Shown here: one piece after another, positions 48,462 through 56,511 of the stretch
Numbering within the stretch: position 1 is the stretch's first letter
Layout: the number at the start of each line of letters is the position of its first letter
Source of the DNA: Asanoa ferruginea
Lineage (GTDB): Bacteria > Actinomycetota > Actinomycetes > Mycobacteriales > Micromonosporaceae
Direction: 5' to 3'
Assembly (NCBI RefSeq): GCF_003387075.1
Contig: NZ_QUMQ01000001.1
Coordinates: 8,246,001-8,310,000, forward strand
DNA length: 64,000 bases
Notes under the pieces: model-generated
Seen by the model: the letters and a program-made list of their open reading frames with translations, nothing else
Database searches by the model: none
Told to the model about the DNA's origin: nothing
Program-made: the position numbers and the translations under genes

Positions 48462-49424
48462 ATGACCGACGCTAAGACGTGGGCCCGCACGAATCTGTCG
48501 GGCTACATCCCGGTGACGTTCACGCCCTACACGGAGAGCGGCACCATCGACGAGGCCGCGCTGCGCAGAGACGTCGACTACACGCTGAGCCTGCCCGGAG
48601 TCGGCGGCCTCTACGTCGGCTCGGTCTGGGCGGAGTTCTGGCTGCTGACCGTTCCGGAACGCAAGCGGCTCGCCGCGATCGTGCTCGACGCCGTCGCCGG
48701 GCGGGTGCCGGTCGCCGTTTCGGCGACGCACACGGCGCCTGACGACGCGGTGGATATCGCCACGCACGCGGCCGAGTCCGGGGCCGGTCTGATCATGCTC
48801 TGGCCGCCGTTCTTCGGGCCGCGTGGTGAGAACGGCGTGCTGGCCTTCTTCGACTACGTGCTCGGCCGGGTGCCGGCGCCGTTCGGGATCTACAACACGG
48901 CCATCACCGAGGTCGGCTACGAGATCAGTCTGCCGGTGATCCGCGAGCTCGCCGAGCGGCCGCAGATGGCGCTGCTGCTCAGCGGCGCGATCCGGCTCGA
49001 CGTGTTCCTGGAGACACTGGCGGCGGTCGGCAAGGACATCATGGTGACCAGCCCGGTCGAGGAATACTTCCTGGTCGCCCGGATGATCTATCCCGAGGTG
49101 GCGCCCGATGTGGTGATGGGGTCGAGCCGGGCGTTGTTCCTCCAAACGCCGCGCCAGCCCTACCTGCACGAGTTCTTCGTCGCCGTCGAGAAGGGACAGT
49201 GGCACGACGCGCAGAAGCGGCTCGGCTGGATCATGCAGGCGGGCGAGTTCGCCCACGGTGCCGCGTTGCGTGAGGGCAAGACGCCGCTCGGGCTGATCAA
49301 AGCGCTGCGCGGCGCGTACGGGCAATCCGGCGGCACGCCACGGGTGCCCATCCCGGCACCGGGCCCCGACGAGGTGGGCCAGGCCGTCTCGAACCTGCGG
49401 GCCGCCGGCCTCGACCCCTTGTAA
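48462..49424 (+). CDS. Dihydrodipicolinate synthase family protein without the Schiff-base lysine
   Basis: A 320-residue DHDPS/NAL-fold protein from ATG 48462 (GAAGAGAG upstream). The fold is recognisable: SGYIPVTFTPYTESGTIDEA, LRRDVDYTLSLPGVGGLYVG, VPVAVSATHTAPDDAVDIAT, FGIYNTAITEVGYEISLPVI. But the lysine that forms the Schiff base in this superfamily (usually in a GIKDSSG-like stretch) aligns with MALLLSGA, so it is missing, and the GTTGE substrate loop reads VGSVWAEF. It may be a non-aldolase member or an inactive paralogue. It shares an operon with the PEP-mutase-family gene. Confidence 0.83.
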   Translation: MTDAKTWARTNLSGYIPVTFTPYTESGTIDEAALRRDVDYTLSLPGVGGLYVGSVWAEFWLLTVPERKRLAAIVLDAVAGRVPVAVSATHTAPDDAVDIATHAAESGAGLIMLWPPFFGPRGENGVLAFFDYVLGRVPAPFGIYNTAITEVGYEISLPVIRELAERPQMALLLSGAIRLDVFLETLAAVGKDIMVTSPVEEYFLVARMIYPEVAPDVVMGSSRALFLQTPRQPYLHEFFVAVEKGQWHDAQKRLGWIMQAGEFAHGAALREGKTPLGLIKALRGAYGQSGGTPRVPIPAPGPDEVGQAVSNLRAAGLDPL

Positions 49425-49430
49425 CGAGAG

Positions 49431-49748
49431 CTAGGACTCTTCGTACCGCGTCGGCGGGAATGGGTTGTCCGCGCTCAACGGGCGGGTCTCGCCCTCGTCT
49501 TCCTGCCGCGCGCCGATGCCCTCGATGTCCTGCACGAGCGCCGAGTCACCCAGGTCGCTGGGCGCCGGGTCGTCGGTCGCGGGTGGCACGTCGTCGGGGT
49601 CGTAGTCGCTGGTCCCGGCGTCGACCCGCTCCTCCTCGGTGCGGCGCGCCAGCTCGTCGTCGTCGAGCCGCTGTGGCGCGCCTCCGTGGAAACGCCGGTC
49701 CCGCTGGCCCTCGGCCGCCTCGGTGGTGAAGTCCTCTTCCCTAGCCAT
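49431..49748 (-). CDS. Acidic, probably disordered hypothetical protein
   Basis: 105 residues from ATG 49748, very rich in Asp, Glu, Pro and Arg and without hydrophobic core or cysteine. Recognisable stretches are FTTEAAEGQRDRRFHGGAPQ, RLDDDELARRTEEERVDAGT and DYDPDDVPPATDDPA. Similar short acidic proteins occur widely in actinomycetes, but I know no function. The frame is open 10 codons further upstream; I chose the start by composition. It ends 7 bp from the convergent DHDPS-family gene. Confidence 0.7.
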   Translation of the reverse strand: MAREEDFTTEAAEGQRDRRFHGGAPQRLDDDELARRTEEERVDAGTSDYDPDDVPPATDDPAPSDLGDSALVQDIEGIGARQEDEGETRPLSADNPFPPTRYEES

Positions 49749-49810
49749 CCATCCAGTCTTACCCCGACCGGCGGCCACCCGCCCGCGAACCGGCGGGCCA
49801 AGCGACGAGA

Positions 49811-51583
49811 TCAGGCAGCCAGCGCCGCGTATCGGCCCGCCGAGTCGACGAGCGTCTCGTGCGTACCCGATTCGAGCACCTGGCCGTGGTCGACGACCAC
49901 GATCTGGTCGGCGTCGCGGATGGTCGACAGGCGGTGGGCGATCGTCACGGTCGTGCGTCCCTGAGCCAGCCGGTCGAACGCCTGCTGCACCGCCCGTTCC
50001 GTGGAGGTGTCCAGCGCACTGGTCGCCTCGTCAAGAACGAGAATCTTCGGATCCCGCAGCAGGGTACGAGCGATCGCTATGCGCTGCTTCTCCCCACCGG
50101 AGAACCGGTGGCCGCGCGAGCCGACGGTGGTGTCGTAGCCATCGGGAAGCGAGACGATCACGTCGTGGATCTGGGCCGCCCGCGCCGCCGACTCGATCTC
50201 GGCGTCGCTGGCCGACGGAGCCGCGTAGCGCAGGTTCTCCCGGATCGTGGTGTGCAGCAGGTAGGTCTCCTGGCTGACCACGCCCACGATCGCGGCCAGG
50301 TCGGCCAGCCGCAGGTCGCGCACGTCGACCCCGTCGATCGTCACCCGGCCGGCGGTCGGGTCGTAGAGGCGGGCGATCAGCCCGGCGATCGTGCTCTTCC
50401 CGGACCCGGTCTCGCCGACCAGCGCCAGCGAGGTTCCGGCCGGCACGTCGAGCGTGACACCGGCGACCGCCGGGGTCGGGCTGCCCGGGTAGGTGAAGCT
50501 GACATCCTCCAGGCGCAGGTGCCCGACCGGGTGCTCCAGCGAGACGGGCGACGGCGGGTCGTCGACCTCGACCGGCAGGTCGAGATACTCGAAGATCCGC
50601 CCGAACAGGGCCAGCGAAGCGGTCAGCGTGACACCCACGTTGAGCAGCCCCATCAGCGGCCGGAACAGGCCGGCCTGCAACGCGGTGAACGCGACCAGCG
50701 TGCCGATGCTCAGCGCGCCGGCGGAGAACGGCAGGCCGGCGCTCAGGTAGATCAGCGCGGGGATCGCCGCGAAGATGATGCTCATCGAAGCCATCCGCCA
50801 GCGGCCGGCGAGCTCGGAGCGCAGTTCCAGGTCGATCAGCCGGCGCGACGAGGCGGTGAACCGCTCGACCAGCGCGCTGCCGGTGGACAGCGTCTTGCTG
50901 AGCTGCGCGCCGCTCACCGAGAGGCCCTCTTCGATGGTGACGTTGAGGTCGGCGAGTTCGCGCTGGCGCTGCTCGGTGATGGCCCGGCGCATCCGGGCGA
51001 CCCGGCGGGTCAGGTAGATGGCCGGTGGCAGCACGATCAGCGAGACCAGCGACAGGCGCCAGGACAGCGCGACCATGGCCGCCATGGTGGCGATGGTGGT
51101 GGTGAGGTTCGACGCGACCGACGTGGCCGTCGTGGTGACGACCGCTTCCATGCCGCCGATGTCGTTGGTGATGCGCGACTGCACCTCGCCGGTGCGGGTC
51201 CGGGTGAAGAAGCCGACCGACTGGCGGTGCAGGTGGGCGAAGACCGTCGTACGCAGGCCGTGCATGACCTTCTGCCCGACAGCGGTCGATATCCAGGTCT
51301 GGATGACGCCGAGGGCGGCGGTCGCGGCGGCGACGCCGATCATGCCGATGACCAGCCACACCAGCAGCCGGACGTCCTGCCGCGGCAGGGCCTGGTCGAT
51401 GACCGCGCGGAGCAGGAACGGCGATGCCATCGCGATGATCGACGACGCGATGATGATCAGGGTGACGACCGCGAGGGGCCAGCGGTGGGGGCCGAATAGG
51501 CGCCCGATCCGGCGCAGCGACACCTCGCGGGCCTGGGTCTTCTCGGCCTCGCTGGCGCGACGGCCACGTTCGTAGGAAGGCAA
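49811..51583 (-). CDS. ABC exporter, fused permease and ATPase
   Basis: A 590-residue half-transporter. Residues about 30-330 hold six membrane helices (ABC transmembrane type 1: WPLAVVTLIIIASSIIAMAS). The C-terminal ATPase shows Walker A LVGETGSGKSTIAG, Q-loop VVSQETYLL, signature RFSGGEKQR, Walker B ILVLDEATSALD and the H-loop TIAHRLSTI. It should work as a dimer and export lipids, drugs or peptides. The start is TTG 51583 with AGGAGG upstream. It is divergent from a MarR regulator 81 bp away with paired palindromes between, an arrangement typical of inducible multidrug efflux. Confidence 0.94.
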   Translation of the reverse strand: MPSYERGRRASEAEKTQAREVSLRRIGRLFGPHRWPLAVVTLIIIASSIIAMASPFLLRAVIDQALPRQDVRLLVWLVIGMIGVAAATAALGVIQTWISTAVGQKVMHGLRTTVFAHLHRQSVGFFTRTRTGEVQSRITNDIGGMEAVVTTTATSVASNLTTTIATMAAMVALSWRLSLVSLIVLPPAIYLTRRVARMRRAITEQRQRELADLNVTIEEGLSVSGAQLSKTLSTGSALVERFTASSRRLIDLELRSELAGRWRMASMSIIFAAIPALIYLSAGLPFSAGALSIGTLVAFTALQAGLFRPLMGLLNVGVTLTASLALFGRIFEYLDLPVEVDDPPSPVSLEHPVGHLRLEDVSFTYPGSPTPAVAGVTLDVPAGTSLALVGETGSGKSTIAGLIARLYDPTAGRVTIDGVDVRDLRLADLAAIVGVVSQETYLLHTTIRENLRYAAPSASDAEIESAARAAQIHDVIVSLPDGYDTTVGSRGHRFSGGEKQRIAIARTLLRDPKILVLDEATSALDTSTERAVQQAFDRLAQGRTTVTIAHRLSTIRDADQIVVVDHGQVLESGTHETLVDSAGRYAALAA

Positions 51584-51612
51584 GATCCGGTGGTCCTCCT
51601 GGACGAGATTGC

Positions 51613-51642
51613 TGAGGTTCCCTCAACATGAGGTTACAACCT
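51613..51642. promoter_or_regulatory. Paired MarR operator candidates
   Basis: TGAGG-TTC-CCTCA (51613-51625) is a perfect dyad and AGGTTACAACCT (51631-51642) is a second one with a two-base centre. Both carry the half-site GAGGTT. They lie in the 81-bp gap between the divergent ABC exporter and MarR genes and cover both expected promoters. Confidence 0.6.
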
Positions 51643-51664
51643 GATCCGTTGGTACGGTATTCCC

Positions 51665-52078
51665 GTGGATGACGGCGAGAGCCTTTCCGAAGCCTTCTGG
51701 GGCGTGGCCCGCCGCCTGCGGCACCTCAACCGGCAGACGATGGCGCCCTGGGACGTGACGCCGGGCATGTGGCGCGCGCTGAACGCGCTGGTCGACAACG
51801 GCCCGATCCGCCTCGGCGACCTGGCCGAGAAGCTGCACATCGCACCCCGCTCGACCACCGAGGTGGTCGACGACCTCCAGCAGCGCGGCCTGGTCGAGCG
51901 CCACCCAGACCCGGCCGACCGCCGCGCCATCCTGGTCGGGCTGACCGAGGCGGGGCACGCGGCCGCCACCGCCATCCAGGAAGCCCGCACCGCCGAGGCC
52001 GCCCGCTTCTTCGGCGCCCTCTCGCCCAGCGACCGCGACGACCTCAGCCGCATCCTGCACGGCCTGGCCCGCGACTGA
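51665..52078 (+). CDS. MarR family transcriptional regulator (ABC exporter locus)
   Basis: A 137-residue MarR protein. The winged helix is clear: LGDLAEKLHIAPRSTTEVVD, DLQQRGLVERHPDPADRRAI, then LVGLTEAGHAAATAIQEART. GTG 51665 gives MDDGESLSEAFWGVARRLR. It is divergent from the ABC exporter and probably represses it until a drug-like ligand binds. The stop codon lies in the first unit of a four-copy 20-bp tandem repeat. Confidence 0.93.
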   Translation: MDDGESLSEAFWGVARRLRHLNRQTMAPWDVTPGMWRALNALVDNGPIRLGDLAEKLHIAPRSTTEVVDDLQQRGLVERHPDPADRRAILVGLTEAGHAAATAIQEARTAEAARFFGALSPSDRDDLSRILHGLARD

Positions 52079-52140
52079 GCGGCCTGGCCCGCGACGCAGC
52101 GGCCCCGCCCACGACGCAGCGGCCTGGCCCGCGACTGAGC
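52061..52140. repeat. 20-bp tandem repeat, four copies, at the 3' end of the MarR gene
   Basis: Units at 52061, 52081, 52101 and 52121; the first and fourth are identical (GGCCTGGCCCGCGACTGAGC), the others differ at a few bases. The first unit is the coding end of the MarR gene (GLARD stop), so the array is a run of copies of that gene's terminus. Confidence 0.93.
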
Positions 52141-52186
52141 GTGAGCGGGACACCGCGAATCGTCCGTCCCCGATAGAGTCCCGCCC

Positions 52187-52981
52187 ATGGCATCGCTCCC
52201 ACGCCGCCGTGTCGCGGCCATCGTTTGCTGCGCCATGCTGACGGTCGGCTTCGCGGCCGCCTGCGGAAAAGACGAGCCGCCGCCGGCTCCGCCATCGAGC
52301 GCCGACCAGGCGCCCGAACCCGAGCAGCGGTGCGGGTTCCGGTCCAAGGACACCATCGAGAAGGTCGTGCTGACCACGTCCGACGGTGTCGAGCTGGCCG
52401 CCGCCCGGTTCGGCAGCGGCCCCCGCGGCTTGGTGCTCGTCCACCAACTCGACAGCGACCTCTGCGGCTGGTACCCGCAGGCCGACACGTGGGCCGACGA
52501 GGGCTACCAGGTGCTCGCCTTCGACCAGCGCTGCGACGGCGAGAGCGAGTGCGGCGGGCCCGACCAGGCGACCGACGTGCCGGCCGCCGTGGCCGAGCTG
52601 CGCCGCTCCGGCGCCAAGACCGTGCAGCTCATCGGCGCCTCCCGCGGCGCCGCGATCTCCCTCGTCGCGGCCGCCCACCCGGAGAGCGACGTCGACGCCG
52701 TGGTGTCCCTCTCGGCACACGACCCGCGCTACTCGGCGTCGGCCACCGCGCCGATCACCCCCGAGGAAGCCGCGCCAGCGCTCAAGGTGCCGCTGCTGTT
52801 CGCCTGCGCCGACAACGATCCGTCCGCTTTCTGCGGCGACCAGGCCAAGGAGTTCCTGGCCGCCGTGGCGACGACCGACAAGAAAGAGATCGAGCTCAAG
52901 GACGCCAGCCTGCACGGCTGGGACATGCTCGGCGCCATCAAGTCCGATGTGGACGCCTTCCTCGCGGCGCACGCCGGATAG
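52187..52981 (+). CDS. Alpha/beta hydrolase lipoprotein
   Basis: A 264-residue exported hydrolase. Lipoprotein signal: basic start, hydrophobic core and lipobox FAAAC with Cys 26, followed by a Pro-rich spacer. The fold shows GLVLVHQLDSD (oxyanion strand), the nucleophile elbow GASRGAA with Ser at about residue 151, Asp in LLFACADNDPS and a late His in ASLHGWDML, i.e. a complete catalytic triad. Two CXXXC-like pairs may form disulfides. Substrate is unknown; an esterase or peptidase-like role at the cell surface is expected. Confidence 0.88.
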   Translation: MASLPRRRVAAIVCCAMLTVGFAAACGKDEPPPAPPSSADQAPEPEQRCGFRSKDTIEKVVLTTSDGVELAAARFGSGPRGLVLVHQLDSDLCGWYPQADTWADEGYQVLAFDQRCDGESECGGPDQATDVPAAVAELRRSGAKTVQLIGASRGAAISLVAAAHPESDVDAVVSLSAHDPRYSASATAPITPEEAAPALKVPLLFACADNDPSAFCGDQAKEFLAAVATTDKKEIELKDASLHGWDMLGAIKSDVDAFLAAHAG

Positions 52982-52985
52982 GGCC

Positions 52986-53408
52986 CTAGTCGGTCGCCGC
53001 GAGGACCCGGTGCAGGAGAGCGTTGAGGGTCGCCGCCTCGGCGGCGGTCAGGCCGAGCGCGGCGGGCTGGTTCATCCGCGCGATCACCGGCCAGGCCCGG
53101 CCGAGCAACTCCTCGCCCGCCGACGTGAGGCGCAACGCCAGTGACTGGCCGCGGCGGGGCTCCGGGTGCTCGACGAGACCGTCGGCGACCAGGCTTCGCA
53201 GCAGCGAACCCATGCTCTGCGGCGTGACCCGCACCTGGCGGGCCAGGTCGGCCGAGGAGATGCCGGGGTCGCGGTGCAGCGTGGCCAGGATCCCGAAGAG
53301 GTGTGGCTTCAGCCCGACCTCGGCCAGCTCCGCGGTGAACACGCGACTCAACGCGTGGCTGGCCCGCACCACCGTCCAGGGGACGACGGAGTCGTCGTCG
53401 AAGTCCAT
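52986..53408 (-). CDS. MarR family transcriptional regulator (MMPL locus)
   Basis: 140 residues from ATG 53408 (MDFDDDSVVPWTVVRASHAL). The MarR core is LGILATLHRDPGISSADLAR-like: FGILATLHRDPGISSADLAR, QVRVTPQSMGSLLRSLVADG, LVEHPEPRRGQSLALRLTSA. Codons upstream of 53408 lie in the operator region and are probably untranslated. It is divergent from the MMPL exporter at 53474 with a perfect palindrome between, so it likely represses that gene and itself. Confidence 0.92.
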   Translation of the reverse strand: MDFDDDSVVPWTVVRASHALSRVFTAELAEVGLKPHLFGILATLHRDPGISSADLARQVRVTPQSMGSLLRSLVADGLVEHPEPRRGQSLALRLTSAGEELLGRAWPVIARMNQPAALGLTAAEAATLNALLHRVLAATD

Positions 53409-53436
53409 GTTTAGTAGCGTAGGGTTCCGGCTAACC

Positions 53437-53450
53437 ATAAGGATCCTTAT
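53437..53450. promoter_or_regulatory. MarR operator upstream of the MMPL gene
   Basis: ATAAGGATCCTTAT is a perfect 14-bp palindrome in the 65-bp gap between the divergent MarR and MMPL genes, 23 bp before the MMPL start. It is AT-rich against its surroundings, as MarR sites usually are. Confidence 0.7.
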
Positions 53451-53473
53451 ACCCAATCCCCCGGACGGCGACG

Positions 53474-55522
53474 ATGTGGACCGAGTGGATCCTGCGGCAC
53501 CGACGACTGATCATGCTCGGCTGGCTGGTGCTCGCGGTGATCGGCGGCGCCCTGGCGCCGCGGACGATCGACCGGCTGAGCTACGAGTTCAGCTTCCCTG
53601 GGCAGCCGGCCTACGAGGCCAACCAGCGGATCGAGCGCACCTTCGGCGGTGGCGGCGGCGTTGACCCGCTGGTCGTGACCGTCACGCTGCCGGAAGGGCG
53701 GGCGGTGACCGATCCGGCCATCCGCGAGGAGTTGGGCACCGCACTCGGCGCGCTGAACCAGCCCGGCTGGCGGGTCGCGTCCGTGCTAGACGTGGCCGAC
53801 CCGGCACCGTTCGTCTCGGCCGACGGCCGCACCACGTTCGCGCTGGTCTACCCGCCCTACACGCCGGGCCCCGGGCCCTACGCCGCCGCGCTGCCGCGGA
53901 TCGAGGAAGCGCTGGCCCGCACCAGCGTCGGTGGCGCGCCGCTGCTGGTCACCGGCGTCGACCCGCTCAACGAGAGCGGCGGCGGCTCCGATCGCCCGAT
54001 CATCGTCGAGATCGCGCTGGGCGCCGGTGGCGCGCTGATCGTGCTGGCGCTGGCGTTCGGCTCGCTGCTGGCGTTCGTACCCCTGCTGATGGCCGCCGTC
54101 GCGATCACCACCACGTTTCTGCTGCTCCTCGGGCTCACCGCGGGCGTCGACGTCTCGTTCATCGTGCAATACCTGGTCGGCCTGATCGGCCTCGGCGTCG
54201 CGATCGACTACGCGCTGCTGATCGTTATGCGCTGGCGGGAGGAGCGCGCCAACGGCGCCGAGAACGAGCAGGCCGTGCGCACGGCGATGGCCACCGCCGG
54301 CCGCGCCGTGGTCTTCAGCGGCGTCACCGTCGCCATCTCGCTGCTCGCCCTGGTCGTGCTGCCGCTGCCGTTCCTGCGCAGCATCGGCCTCGGCGGCCTG
54401 CTGATCCCGCTGGTCAGCGTGCTGGTCGCGATGACCCTGCTGCCCGCGCTGCTCGCCTCGGCCGGCCCCCGGCTGGAGTGGCCGCGCCGGCGCCCACCCG
54501 CGACGGAGAGCCGGGCCTGGCTGGCCATCGGCCGGTCGGTCCTGCGGCACCGCTGGGTCGCGATCGTGCTCGCCACCGCCGCGCTGGTGGTCCTCGCGCT
54601 GCCGGTCTTCGGCCTGCGCCTCGGCTCGCCGGAGATCGCGGCGATCGCGGGTGGCGACAGCCCCGCGGCGGTCGGCTACCGCAACCTGGTCGACGCTGGG
54701 ATCAGCCCCGGCGTGCTGCGCCCCGTCCAGGTGCTCACCACCGACGGCGCGGCGGAGGTGGCGCGGGTCGACGGCGTCCTGGCCGTCGTCACCCCGACCG
54801 GCCCGGGCTGGACCGCCGGCGACGAGCGGCTGCTGCCGGTGCTGCTCGACGCCGACCCGGCCACCCCCGCCGGAGCGGCCACGGTCGAGCGGATCCGAGC
54901 GGTCGCGCCCGGCGAGGTCGGCGGCACCGCGGCACAGGACGCCGACTCGGTCAAGGCGATCTACGGCGACAGCTGGTGGGTGCTCGCCCTGGTCGTGCTG
55001 GTCACCTTCGCCCTGCTCGCCCGCGCCCTGCGATCGGTCTGGCTGCCGATCAAGGCGCTCCTGCTCAACGTCGTCTCGATCGCCGCCGCGTACGGCCTGA
55101 CGGTCCTGATCTGGCAACGCGGCTACGGCAGCGAAGCGCTGTTCGGGACCGAGGCGAGCGGCTCGATCACCGTCTGGGTGCCGATCGCCGCGTTCTCGTT
55201 CCTCTTCGGACTGTCGATGGACTACGAGGTCTTCATCCTGTCCCGGATCCGCGAGGGCCACGACGACGGCCTGTCCACCGACGACGCCACGGTGCACGGC
55301 ATCGGCTACACCGGCCGGCTGGTCACCTCGGCCGCCCTGATCCTGGTGCTGGCCTTCGTCGCCCTGTCGACGGTGCCGGTGGTCGACGTCAAGATCTTCG
55401 CGAGCACGCTCGCCCTCGGGATCGCCCTCGACGCGACCATCGTCCGCGGCGTCCTGACACCGGCCCTGGTCGCGGCATTCGGCCGGGTCAACTGGTGGTG
55501 GCCCGCCCGCCGATTGCCGTGA
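53474..55522 (+). CDS. MMPL family RND-type transporter
   Basis: A 682-residue exporter with about eleven or twelve helices in two repeats, each with a large extracytoplasmic loop. It starts WILRHRRLIMLGWLVLAVIG. Conserved parts are GLIGLGVAIDYALLIVMRWREE (key D and Y pairs of the proton relay), FSFLFGLSMDYEVFILSRIR and RGVLTPALVAAFG near the end. MMPL proteins export lipids, siderophores or drugs driven by the proton gradient. No lipid-synthesis gene is adjacent, and the divergent MarR gene suggests drug efflux. Confidence 0.93.
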   Translation: MWTEWILRHRRLIMLGWLVLAVIGGALAPRTIDRLSYEFSFPGQPAYEANQRIERTFGGGGGVDPLVVTVTLPEGRAVTDPAIREELGTALGALNQPGWRVASVLDVADPAPFVSADGRTTFALVYPPYTPGPGPYAAALPRIEEALARTSVGGAPLLVTGVDPLNESGGGSDRPIIVEIALGAGGALIVLALAFGSLLAFVPLLMAAVAITTTFLLLLGLTAGVDVSFIVQYLVGLIGLGVAIDYALLIVMRWREERANGAENEQAVRTAMATAGRAVVFSGVTVAISLLALVVLPLPFLRSIGLGGLLIPLVSVLVAMTLLPALLASAGPRLEWPRRRPPATESRAWLAIGRSVLRHRWVAIVLATAALVVLALPVFGLRLGSPEIAAIAGGDSPAAVGYRNLVDAGISPGVLRPVQVLTTDGAAEVARVDGVLAVVTPTGPGWTAGDERLLPVLLDADPATPAGAATVERIRAVAPGEVGGTAAQDADSVKAIYGDSWWVLALVVLVTFALLARALRSVWLPIKALLLNVVSIAAAYGLTVLIWQRGYGSEALFGTEASGSITVWVPIAAFSFLFGLSMDYEVFILSRIREGHDDGLSTDDATVHGIGYTGRLVTSAALILVLAFVALSTVPVVDVKIFASTLALGIALDATIVRGVLTPALVAAFGRVNWWWPARRLP

Positions 55523-55584
55523 TCGCGGCCCGCGCCCGCTCCCGCTCATCCGGGTTGCGGCGCAAAACGCTCACCGCCGGCACG

Positions 55585-56430
55585 CTACTCAGGAAGCACG
55601 AGCCCGTCCGGCGGCGAGGTGACCAGCGAGGCGAGCAGCCGGAGTCGTTCCGCGGACGCGGAGCCCGGGGCGGCGCCGTTGAAGATGATGCGTTGGCCCG
55701 GGTCGTCGGGGAGCCGCAGGCTCTCCTCGTTGAGGGTCAGGCGGCCGACCAGCGGGTGGTCCCAGTCGCGCACGGCGTGCAGGCACTCGGCGACCGGATG
55801 GGTGGCCCAGATGCGGGCGAACTCCGGGCTGCGGATGCTCAGGTCGCCGACCAACTCGGCCAGCATCGGGTCGTCGAGGGCGTCGCTCGACGCGTTGCGC
55901 AGGTAGGCGACCGTGTTGCGGGCCTCGCGCTCCCAGTCGACGACGAGATCGCGCATCGCCGGCTCGAGGAACATCTGCCGGGCCATGTTGGGGCGTTCGT
56001 CGGTGCGCAGCCCGAGCAGGGCGTAGCCGAGACGGTTGGCGCCGAGCAGGTCGGTGCGCCGGCCGACCACGATCACCGCCTGGTCGGTGGTGCTCTCGGC
56101 CAGCGCGAGCACCGAGTCGCGGATTGTCTCCGGGCCGGCGGGGCGACGCGGGACGGCGGCGGGGCGGGCCAACCGTACGAGATGAAGCCGTTCGGTCTCG
56201 TCCAGACGGAGCGCGTTGGCCAGGGCGTCCAGCACCGAGTCGGACATCTGGTGGCTTTCACCCTGCTCGATCCGGGTGTAGTAGTTCACACTCACGCCCG
56301 CGAGCTGGGCCACCTCCTCGCGGCGCAGGCCGGGGACGCGGCGGGATGCGCCATATGTCCGGATGCCGGTAGCCGCCGGGGTCAAAGCCGCCCGGCGGGA
56401 TCGCAGGAAATCGCCGAGTTCGCTGCTCAT
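55585..56430 (-). CDS. XRE-type regulator with MmyB-like ligand domain
   Basis: A 281-residue regulator. Helix-turn-helix at about residues 30-85: VPGLRREEVAQLAGVSVNYY then TRIEQGESHQMSDSVLDALA. The C-terminal MmyB-like/PAS-fold region contains LLGLRTDERPNMARQMFLEP, VAYLRNASSDALDDPMLAEL and HPLVGRLTLNEESLRLPDDP. This type usually controls one adjacent reductase or oxidoreductase gene; here the divergent luciferase-like gene at 56512. ATG 56430 gives MSSELGDFLRSRRAAL, the canonical start. Confidence 0.93.
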   Translation of the reverse strand: MSSELGDFLRSRRAALTPAATGIRTYGASRRVPGLRREEVAQLAGVSVNYYTRIEQGESHQMSDSVLDALANALRLDETERLHLVRLARPAAVPRRPAGPETIRDSVLALAESTTDQAVIVVGRRTDLLGANRLGYALLGLRTDERPNMARQMFLEPAMRDLVVDWEREARNTVAYLRNASSDALDDPMLAELVGDLSIRSPEFARIWATHPVAECLHAVRDWDHPLVGRLTLNEESLRLPDDPGQRIIFNGAAPGSASAERLRLLASLVTSPPDGLVLPE

Positions 56431-56455
56431 GGGCCGAATTCTTCCTCTCGTCGGC

Positions 56456-56504
56456 GTGGGTACCCACCACAGGGTGTGGTCGCCGCCCTCACCGGGTTGC
56501 AACC
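56456..56504. promoter_or_regulatory. Three palindromes in the XRE/luciferase-like divergent promoter
   Basis: GTGGGTACCCAC (56456-56467, perfect), ACCAC-AGGGT-GTGGT (56466-56480, 5-5-5) and GGTTGCAACC (56495-56504, perfect) lie within an 81-bp gap. They are the probable binding sites of the MmyB-like regulator and overlap the likely promoters of both genes. Confidence 0.6.
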
Positions 56505-56511
56505 TAGTTGC

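Noticed and set aside
48462-49424. Assigning dapA to the DHDPS-family gene
   Set aside because: The catalytic lysine and the substrate loop are not conserved and no lysine-biosynthesis gene is adjacent.
53786-55549. A 587-codon minus-strand open frame
   Set aside because: Antisense of the MMPL transporter; extremely charged and repetitive (QD, RR runs), no motifs.
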